A stretch of DNA of 11,464 nt from an uncultured Coriobacteriales bacterium (GTDB taxonomy: Bacteria > Actinomycetota > Coriobacteriia > Coriobacteriales > UMGS124): assembly GCA_934662525.1 (NCBI GenBank), contig CAKUKJ010000040.1, positions 1 through 11,464 of the forward strand, given 5' to 3'. How positions within the stretch are numbered: the stretch's first letter is position 1; the number at the start of each line of letters is the position of its first letter. Below are positions 1 through 5,207 of this stretch, one piece after another. The notes beneath the pieces are model-generated. The model ran no database searches. It worked only from the letters and a program-made list of their open reading frames with translations, and had not been told where the DNA came from. Both the position numbers and the translations under genes were made by a program.

Positions 1-25
1 GTCTTGAGGCGCCGGCCGGCATCCC

Positions 26-40
26 TAGGGTTACACCCTA
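26..40. repeat. Short inverted repeat at the window edge
   Basis: TAGGGT (26-31) and ACCCTA (35-40) are perfect inverted 6-base arms around a TAC loop, lying just left of the terminator at 46-70. It could be the foot of a regulatory site or a minor hairpin of the neighbouring unit that lies off the left edge. The arms are short, and chance occurrence is possible. Positions 1-25 hold nothing I can name. Confidence 0.3.
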
Positions 41-45
41 AGAGC

Positions 46-71
46 AAACCACCCCTTTGAGGGGTGGTTTT
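46..71. terminator. Bidirectional intrinsic terminator
   Basis: AAACCACCCC (46-55) pairs perfectly with GGGGTGGTTT (61-70) around the loop TTTGA. Reading plus, the stem ends in TTTT followed by GATT. Reading minus, it ends in TTTGCTCTT. Because A-runs and T-runs are built into the stem foot, it can work both ways. It lies 7 bases past the stop of the antitoxin gene, so it probably ends the toxin-antitoxin transcript. It may also stop a plus-strand gene coming from the left edge. Confidence 0.8.
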
Positions 72-77
72 GATTGG

Positions 78-353
78 CTATGCTAGTGCCAAGTCGGCTT
101 CAACGAGACTGCGCAGATAGTCAGAGCGGCTCAGTCCCAGGCTCAAGGCGCGTGCGTCTATCGCTTCGATTTTGCGGGTCGGTTCTTTGAAAGTGACGGG
201 TTTTAGTTCCTCTCCGAACATCAACGGCCTACCGACTGCGATACTGCCGTTTGGTTTGCCGGGCAGGACGCCTTTGGCGGCTTCTTCTTCCATCTTGTTG
301 AGCTGCGCTGAGGTAAAGCCATACTTTTCTAGAATCTGCTGCTCAGTCAACAT
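78..353 (-). CDS. Ribbon-helix-helix (CopG/BrnA-like) antitoxin
   Basis: A 91-residue protein, the second gene of a two-gene cassette. The start at 353 is chosen over the upstream in-frame start at 434 because AAGGAG lies 8 bases before it and because it follows the toxin stop by 2 bases; the longer frame would overlap most of the toxin C-terminus. The N-terminal half (residues 1-25) is helical and charged. Residues 29-50 are Gly/Pro-rich, as expected of a flexible linker. Residues 53-88 fit a ribbon-helix-helix DNA-binding unit: a strand at VTFKEP, a helix at 61-74, a turn at GLSRSDY, and a second helix to residue 88. Known antitoxins of this layout bind the toxin with one end and repress their own promoter with the RHH end. 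That role here is inferred from the layout and from the palindrome upstream of the operon. Its SD sits inside the last codons of the toxin gene, so its translation is probably coupled. Its base composition is less GC-rich than the flanking genes. Confidence 0.75.
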   Translation of the reverse strand: MLTEQQILEKYGFTSAQLNKMEEEAAKGVLPGKPNGSIAVGRPLMFGEELKPVTFKEPTRKIEAIDARALSLGLSRSDYLRSLVEADLALA

Positions 354-355
354 GT

Positions 356-613
356 TTAGCTCCTTACCATTCCCAGCTCGATGAGGACCTTCATCGTCGG
401 CGGTTTTAATGCGTGGTAGATGAGGGTTCCCCAAGGTTTATCGATTGCAACCATCTGAATCAAGTCACCAGATTGCGTTACGCCTACGGCAACGACAACG
501 TCTTCATTCGGAGTTTGCCTATGCTGTTTGCGCAGGAAGTTCTCCCATGCGTAGAGAATCTCCGATTCTGTCAAACCATGCTTGAGCGCATGCTCTGCAA
601 CGTCGATATCCAT
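356..613 (-). CDS. Putative BrnT-like (RelE superfamily) toxin
   Basis: An 85-residue small protein, the first gene of a cassette with the RHH antitoxin 2 bases downstream. The start at 613 is supported by AAGGAGGG just upstream. The pattern is an N-terminal helix with HALKHGLTESEI (residues 8-19), then strands at 39-46 and 51-57, then a C-terminal GTLIYHALKPPT (62-73). This resembles BrnT-type toxins, which carry a KHG-type motif early and a strand-rich core ending in a conserved basic or aromatic patch. BrnT proteins are ribosome-associated mRNA endoribonucleases of the RelE fold. The toxin-first gene order and the RHH partner are also those of brnTA. The match was made by eye and is weak at residue level, so the family call is tentative; the toxin role rests mainly on operon layout, size and partner. 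It could instead be an uncharacterised small protein regulated with its partner. Lower GC than its neighbours suggests transfer. Confidence 0.6.
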   Translation of the reverse strand: MDIDVAEHALKHGLTESEILYAWENFLRKQHRQTPNEDVVVAVGVTQSGDLIQMVAIDKPWGTLIYHALKPPTMKVLIELGMVRS

Positions 614-626
614 GGCCCTCCTTTCG

Positions 627-656
627 TACTACGAAATTGTAGTATGGAACTATGGA
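627..656. promoter_or_regulatory. Probable operator of the toxin-antitoxin operon
   Basis: TACTAC (627-632) and GTAGTA (639-644) form a perfect 6+6 inverted repeat around GAAATT. Immediately beyond it, TATGGA occurs twice 8 bases apart (643-648 and 651-656). The palindrome covers the proposed -10 and the direct repeats fill the -10/-35 spacer. RHH antitoxins bind paired short half-sites of this kind over their own promoters. Autoregulation is therefore likely, but it is inferred from position. Confidence 0.55.
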
Positions 657-664
657 CGGGGCAA
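636..664 (-). promoter_or_regulatory. Sigma-70-type promoter of the toxin-antitoxin operon
   Basis: On the minus strand, TTGCCC (664-659) and TACAAT (641-636) are 17 bases apart, matching the -35 and -10 consensus at 4 and 5 of 6 positions. The start of transcription would fall near 629, leaving a short leader before the SD AAGGAGGG and the ATG at 613. Confidence 0.6.
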
Positions 665-677
665 GTGCCGCTTGTCG

Positions 678-686
678 TGGTATCCT
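678..686 (+). promoter_or_regulatory. Candidate extended -10 promoter for hypA
   Basis: TGGTATCCT is an extended -10 (TGnTAT..T) without a convincing -35 at the right distance. Transcription would start near 693, about 70 bases before the hypA start, inside the left arm of the leader hairpin at 689-733. That position makes either the promoter or the hairpin's role uncertain. Confidence 0.3.
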
Positions 687-688
687 GG

Positions 689-733
689 GGCGCTACAGGG
701 GGAAGTATTCGCTTGCGGTGCCCCTGTGGCGCC
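689..733 (+). promoter_or_regulatory. Strong hairpin in the hypA leader
   Basis: Positions 689-701 (GGCGCTACAGGGG) pair over 13 positions with 721-733 (CCCCTGTGGCGCC), with a single T-G wobble and a 19-base loop. No T-run follows, so it is not a typical intrinsic terminator. The hypA SD (AAGGAG, 746-751) lies 12 bases beyond the stem. It may be a protein-binding dyad, an mRNA-stabilising or translation-control structure, or the remnant of a terminator. I do not recognise it as a known riboswitch class. Confidence 0.5.
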
Positions 734-763
734 GCTTTCGCTTTCAAGGAGAGTGGCTAGAGC

Positions 764-1192
764 ATGCATGAGATGGCGCTTGTCCGCAACGTGGTGGACA
801 TCGTGGTGGAGCAGGCTGAGAAGTCCGGTGCCGAGGAGGTAAAGACCGTCTACCTCACCATCGGCCAGGGCCGCGACGTGGTCATCGACTACCTCGACGG
901 CCTGTTCAAGTTCCTGGCGCGCGGCACGGTGGCCGAGAACGCCGAGCTTGTGGTGCAGACCACGCCCATGACGGTGAAGTGCAACCAGTGCGGCTTCATC
1001 TTCCCCATCAACGTCTTCAAGCAGGAGACCTGGGTGTGCCCCTCCTGCAAGGCCGAGAAGGACTACAAGCTCAACTCGGGCATGGAGTTCATGATCAACC
1101 GCATCGAGGTCAAGGGGCATACGTCGCAGCAGGCCGAGACGTCCGACGCCCCTGCGGCCGAGAAGGAAGCCGCTGCGGCTGCAACTGAATAG
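764..1192 (+). CDS. hypA: Hydrogenase maturation nickel metallochaperone HypA
   Basis: HypA delivers nickel to the large subunit of [NiFe]-hydrogenase in the cytoplasm, working with the GTPase HypB. The protein starts MHEM; His2 (with Glu3) is the known nickel ligand of the family, which fixes the start at 764 rather than at the Met at residue 4. The structural zinc site is present as C73-x2-C76 and C92-x2-C95, with 15 residues between the pairs against 13 in the E. coli and H. pylori proteins. The core ends near residue 118 (FMINRIEVKG), which is the usual family length. Residues 119-142 are an extra Ala/Glu-rich, probably disordered tail. AAGGAG lies 12 bases upstream, slightly far. No hypB, other hyp gene or hydrogenase gene is in the window, so the partners must be elsewhere. 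The gene is divergent from the toxin-antitoxin operon and convergent with addA. In some bacteria HypA also feeds nickel to urease, which cannot be judged here. Confidence 0.93.
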   Translation: MHEMALVRNVVDIVVEQAEKSGAEEVKTVYLTIGQGRDVVIDYLDGLFKFLARGTVAENAELVVQTTPMTVKCNQCGFIFPINVFKQETWVCPSCKAEKDYKLNSGMEFMINRIEVKGHTSQQAETSDAPAAEKEAAAAATE

Positions 1193-1222
1193 GGCGCCGC
1201 AGTTCGAGCCGAGGTGCCGTTT

Positions 1223-1257
1223 GCAGCAAGCCCGGGTTGCGAGCCTGGGCTTGCTGC
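1223..1257 (+). terminator. Hairpin downstream of hypA, no T-run
   Basis: GCAGCAAGCCCGGG (1223-1236) pairs with CCTGGGCTTGCTGC (1244-1257) over 14 positions with one G-T wobble and loop TTGCGAG. No T-run follows on either strand. It may protect the 3' end of the hypA message or help terminate together with the next hairpin. Confidence 0.5.
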
Positions 1258-1284
1258 GCTCCCGGCAAGGTTCGATTTAACCAG

Positions 1285-1319
1285 GCCTGCCCGCCCCCGT
1301 TGGGGCAGGCAGGCTTTTT
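1285..1319 (+). terminator. Intrinsic terminator of hypA
   Basis: GCCTGCC (1285-1291) pairs with GGCAGGC (1308-1314). After one C-A mismatch the stem continues with GCCCC and GGGGC around the loop CGTT, and TTTTT (1315-1319) follows. It lies in the gap between the convergent hypA and addA genes. On the minus strand the stem is followed by CTGGTTAAATCG, a poor tail, so it is less clearly the terminator of addA. Confidence 0.85.
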
Positions 1320-1335
1320 CATGACGTGCGGGTCG

Positions 1336-4300
1336 CTACAGCCTCGCGTAGCACTTGCGAATGTGCTCGTGGAGGGGCTGCACGTCGGCGCGGGAGAAAC
1401 GGTAGCGCACCTCTTGGGGCTTGCCGGGGCAGGCGGGGTCGGGCTGCTCCACGCGCACGAAGGCGAGCTCCACCTCGTCGAATCCCTGCGAGAGCGCGAC
1501 GTAGGCGTAGCAGCGCGCCTGAAGGTCGTGCTTGGCCTGGAGCTCCTCGGCGGTCTCGACGGCGAGTCCGCCCGTCTTGTAGTCCACGATGAAGGCGCGG
1601 CGGGGCTTGCCTTGGGGTGCGAGGCCGTTGTGGCACAGCAGGTCCATGGCGCCTTCGAGGTGAATGGGCTCGCCTTGGGTGCCCTGCAGCGCTGCATAGA
1701 AGGGCGCCTCGGGCACAAGCGTGCGGAACGAGGCAGCTTCTTGGGCGGCGTCGCTGGCGAGCCAGAGGGTGCAGGCCGCTTTGAGCGAGCTCAGCTCGTC
1801 TGCGGGCACATCCCAGGCGGCGAGGCAGGCGCGCAGACGCTCGTCGGCGGGCAGGGCAAACGCCGTCGCGCTCCCCTCCGCGCCTTGCGCCTTGCGCCAG
1901 GCGAGGTCTTCGGCCATGGCCTGGCAGGCTTGATGCAGGGCGCTGCCGAAGGCTGTGGCGCTGGCATGGTGGGGCGGGACGGCGGCAGCGGGCATGGCCT
2001 GGCGCGCGGAGGCTGCGCACTCTGCGCCCTGTCGGCCGCCCCCTGTGCCGGGCAGCCCTGCCGGGCCGTTCTCGGTGAGGTCTGCAACGGCGACGCCCTC
2101 GATGCCTGCGATGTCCTGCCGGTCCTCCTCGGCTGCCGCTTTGTCATGCGCGGCGAGCGCCGAGTAGGAAAACGTCGCCGCGCGCCTGGGGTTGTACGGC
2201 AGACGCGCGGGGGCCAAGTCGCTGAGGAACTCGCCCGGCATCGGCGCCTCGGGCACGAGGCAGGCGCCCGATTGGGCGGCTTGAGCCTGTTGAGGCGCGC
2301 CGAGGCTTGCCGTGACGCGCCGCCCGGCACCGGGTTGCGCGCAGCCGGCGCGCTCGGGGCACGGCTGCGAGTCGTCGGCGCTTTGCTCGGCCTGTTCTTG
2401 CTCTTCTGCCACGACGTTGCCGTCGGCGTCGAGCACAAGCTTGGCGTAGGTCACGATAGCTGGCGTCGTACCCCCGTAGTCGATGCCCTCGGGCGCGCTG
2501 CGCCATGCGCCGTCTTCCCCAAACAGGCAGCTGCGCAGGTCGTTGATGCAATCGAGTCTGTTGAGCTGCCGGGCCGTGTCCGCAAAGTTCACGGCGACGA
2601 CGAGGGCCTCGCGGGGCCGCGTCGCGCCGACGTAGAACTTGCGGCGCTGCTCGGCAAGCTCCTCGGCGTCGTGGTAGGCCTTGATGGAATCATGGCGCCT
2701 GCCTGCGGTGGCGTTCTCGCTGGCGAGAGGCTGCGGCTCCTCGAGCTGCCCCGATTCCGCAAGGCGGGCAACCATGGCCTCGGTCAGCTCGGGGGCGGCT
2801 TTGACATCGGGCTTGGACTCCTTGGGCATGAGCGAGACGTAGAGGCGCCCCATGGCGCATTCGAGGCTGAGATGGTTGCTCCGCCCACCGGCCGACCCGT
2901 TGAAGTCGGCCAGCGCGACGATGGGGTATTCCAGGCCCTTCGAGCTGTGGATGGTGAGGATGCGAACGGCGTCCTGCTCGTCGGTGTTGAGCGAGCCCGG
3001 CCGCTCGGTGATGCACCCGTCGATCATGCGCTCGTAGGTGTCGCAGACCTCGGCGGGGCCTGCCAGGGGGTCGTCGTGCTCGATGCCCTCCACCATGCGA
3101 AGCGCCTTGAAGAAGTTGGCAGCCTGCGCCATGCCTTGCGGCCCCTGGGCCTGCAGGCGCGCCAAATAGCCCGACTCGACGGCGACCTCGTTGAGCGCGA
3201 CGCTCAGCCCCCGGGAGCCCGCGACGGTCGTGCCGTGGCGCAGGGCGGCAACGGCCAGCGCGACCCGTGCGGACGGGTGGGCGGCAGGTTCGGGCCGTGC
3301 GCCCGCCTCGTCCGGGCTGGCTGGCCGCGAGGCGCCTTCCCACATGCCGTGCCGGTCCGTGTGGGCGTTCGTGCAGCCGACGATTCCTTGCCAGAAGTCG
3401 CGCCGCCTGCCTTCGGGCGAGGTCGCCAGCGCAACGAGCTCGTCTGTCCCAAGCCCAAACATCTCGCCGGACAGCACGGCGCCCATTGCCTCATTGTCCA
3501 GCGGGTTTGCCAAGACGGCGCATAGGCTGGCAACGAGCAGCGCCTCGGGGGTGTCTTTGAAGCCCGAGCCGCCCGTGATGGTGCAGGGGGCGCCGTGCCG
3601 CCGCAGGGCCTGGGCGTAGACCTCGGCGTTTGTCATGCGGCCAAGCAGGATGACCATGTCGGCCCAGCGGCAGTTGGCCGAAGCGGTCTCATGGAGGGCG
3701 CAGAAGCGCAGGGCTATGCTCTCGGCCTCGTAGGCGACCCGGTCGTCGCCCGTCGCGTTCTTGGTGCCCCTCCCGCTGCCCGACGAGGTTGCGAGAACCT
3801 CGATGCGCGGCGCCTCGGGAAACGCGTTGCGGGGGGCCTCGGCGTGTCTCTCGTCGAAGCCGAGCTTGATGAACTCGTCGTCCCCGAACACGCGCTCCTG
3901 GCTGAACAGCCTGTTCACGAAGCGAATGATGTCGCCGTGCGAGCGGAAGTTGCGGTCCAGCTCGCACACGAGGGCGCCCGAGCCCTGCATCTCGCGCATG
4001 TGCCGCTTGTGCACGAGGTAGGTGCCCACGTCGGCCCCTCGGAAGCGATAGATGCTCTGTTGGGTGTCGCCCACGGTGCACAGCCGTCGGTCGCCGTCGG
4101 TGAGATGCGAGATGAGGGCGATCTGCAGCTCGCTCGTGTCTTGGAACTCGTCGACCATGATGAGGCGGAAGCGGTCGCGGAAGCGCCCCTCCACCTCGGG
4201 GACGAGCTCGAAGGCGTCGAGCGTCTTGTTGATGAGGTCGTCTTGGTCGAGGACGCCCATGGCGGCCTTCTTCTGCTCGTAGAGGCCGCAGACCGCGCGG

Positions 4301-5205
4301 GCCAGGTCGAGAAGGGCGGCGCGCGCAGGTTGGGCCAGGCCCATCTCGCACTCCCTGCGCAGCTGGATTATCGTTTGCCGGAATGCGGCGACGGCACAGG
4401 CAAAGGGCTCCTGCTTGCCCCGGTAGAGGTCGGTCGGGATGTTGCAGATTGCCTGGTAGACGTCTCTGTACGACGGGTCGTCCTTGGCCGAGAGCCCCTC
4501 GAACGTGCGCCAGCCCCACTCGCCCTCGGCCATGTCGCGTATCTTGGGCGCGATGGTGCCCTGCTTGCCCTTTGAGTTGATGTCTTGGCGCGCCACGGCG
4601 TCCACCGCGACGATCGCCTCGTACATCTCCTGGGCGATGTCGCGGGCGGGCATGACGGGGGCCACGGCGACGGAGTCGAGCCCCGCGCGCACGTTCGCGG
4701 CTTTGCCGAGCAGGTCGAGCACCATCTTGTGCGCCTCGTCCTTGTCGTACTCGTCGAAGAACGCGTCGAACTGGCCCCGCGAGGCCCGGATGGCCTCGTC
4801 GATGCAGCCTGCGAGCATCCTTTCTTTTGTGAGGCCGTCTATCAGCCCAAACGCGGGGTCTAGGCCCAGCTCGAGGGCGTTTTCGTGCAGGACGCGCGAG
4901 CACATGCCGTGGATGGTGGAGATCCAGCAGGCGTCCACCTTGAGGGCCTGCTCGGCCATGCCTTCCTCGCGCAGCTTGTTGCGCACGCGGCTTTTGATCT
5001 CGGCCGCCGCCGCCTCGGTGAAGGTGATGGCAAGCACCTGGTCGATGTCGGTGACGCCGGAAAGCTCGGGGTTGAGCAGGGCGTAGGCGATGCGCTGCGT
5101 CAGCATGAACGTCTTGCCCGAGCCGGCCCCTGCGCTTACGAGCAAGGGCCCGTCGACATGCTCGACGCAGGCGCGCTGCTGGGGGGTGAGCGTGCTCAGG
5201 TCCAT
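1336..5205 (-). CDS. addA: AddA helicase-nuclease subunit
   Basis: The 1289-residue UvrD-type 3'-5' helicase and nuclease subunit of AddAB, which unwinds and resects double-strand ends for RecA loading (the B. subtilis protein has about 1230 residues). Motifs are in order: Q motif TPQQR (7-11), Walker A AGAGSGKT (25-32), Ia TFTEAAAAEI (61-70), TIHGMC (97-102), Walker B DEFQDT (352-357), GDTQQSIYRFRGAD (379-392), DRNFRS (417-422), TIHSSKGLEYP (751-761), and VI YVGATRPREAL (858-868). The C-terminal RecB-type nuclease has H1091, D1188, D1208-Y-K1210 and Q1229/Y1233, so all expected catalytic positions are present. The start at 5205 is chosen because AAGGAGGAGAGG lies just upstream and Walker A then falls at the usual distance; the frame extends 88 codons further up, but inside addB. 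That SD consists of the last four sense codons of addB, whose stop is 2 bases away, implying coupling. A low-complexity Ala/Gln/Pro/Gly stretch (about 930-1085) links helicase and nuclease. The alternative name RexA/AdnB-like is possible. Confidence 0.93.
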   Translation of the reverse strand: MDLSTLTPQQRACVEHVDGPLLVSAGAGSGKTFMLTQRIAYALLNPELSGVTDIDQVLAITFTEAAAAEIKSRVRNKLREEGMAEQALKVDACWISTIHGMCSRVLHENALELGLDPAFGLIDGLTKERMLAGCIDEAIRASRGQFDAFFDEYDKDEAHKMVLDLLGKAANVRAGLDSVAVAPVMPARDIAQEMYEAIVAVDAVARQDINSKGKQGTIAPKIRDMAEGEWGWRTFEGLSAKDDPSYRDVYQAICNIPTDLYRGKQEPFACAVAAFRQTIIQLRRECEMGLAQPARAALLDLARAVCGLYEQKKAAMGVLDQDDLINKTLDAFELVPEVEGRFRDRFRLIMVDEFQDTSELQIALISHLTDGDRRLCTVGDTQQSIYRFRGADVGTYLVHKRHMREMQGSGALVCELDRNFRSHGDIIRFVNRLFSQERVFGDDEFIKLGFDERHAEAPRNAFPEAPRIEVLATSSGSGRGTKNATGDDRVAYEAESIALRFCALHETASANCRWADMVILLGRMTNAEVYAQALRRHGAPCTITGGSGFKDTPEALLVASLCAVLANPLDNEAMGAVLSGEMFGLGTDELVALATSPEGRRRDFWQGIVGCTNAHTDRHGMWEGASRPASPDEAGARPEPAAHPSARVALAVAALRHGTTVAGSRGLSVALNEVAVESGYLARLQAQGPQGMAQAANFFKALRMVEGIEHDDPLAGPAEVCDTYERMIDGCITERPGSLNTDEQDAVRILTIHSSKGLEYPIVALADFNGSAGGRSNHLSLECAMGRLYVSLMPKESKPDVKAAPELTEAMVARLAESGQLEEPQPLASENATAGRRHDSIKAYHDAEELAEQRRKFYVGATRPREALVVAVNFADTARQLNRLDCINDLRSCLFGEDGAWRSAPEGIDYGGTTPAIVTYAKLVLDADGNVVAEEQEQAEQSADDSQPCPERAGCAQPGAGRRVTASLGAPQQAQAAQSGACLVPEAPMPGEFLSDLAPARLPYNPRRAATFSYSALAAHDKAAAEEDRQDIAGIEGVAVADLTENGPAGLPGTGGGRQGAECAASARQAMPAAAVPPHHASATAFGSALHQACQAMAEDLAWRKAQGAEGSATAFALPADERLRACLAAWDVPADELSSLKAACTLWLASDAAQEAASFRTLVPEAPFYAALQGTQGEPIHLEGAMDLLCHNGLAPQGKPRRAFIVDYKTGGLAVETAEELQAKHDLQARCYAYVALSQGFDEVELAFVRVEQPDPACPGKPQEVRYRFSRADVQPLHEHIRKCYARL

Positions 5206-5207
5206 GG

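Noticed and set aside
1..45. A possible tRNA end or attachment site beside the low-GC cassette
   Set aside because: No T-arm or acceptor pattern is visible, and no direct repeat of this stretch is seen on the other side of the cassette near 614-760.
354..434. An upstream start for the antitoxin (118 residues)
   Set aside because: It would overlap the toxin by about 80 bases, the added residues look unlike the rest, and a proper SD stands before the start at 353.
689..733. A known nickel/cobalt riboswitch before hypA
   Set aside because: One simple long stem with a 19-base loop does not show the multi-helix junction expected of that class.
650..1120. A 156-codon minus-strand frame over hypA that could have been a longer partner of the toxin operon
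   Set aside because: It is antisense to the conserved HypA zinc and nickel motifs and has no family resemblance or SD.
1237..3525. A 762-codon plus-strand open frame antisense to addA
   Set aside because: It overlaps a gene with complete helicase and nuclease motifs, has no SD, and its translation is repetitive Gly/Ala/Arg/Leu typical of the antisense frame of high-GC genes.
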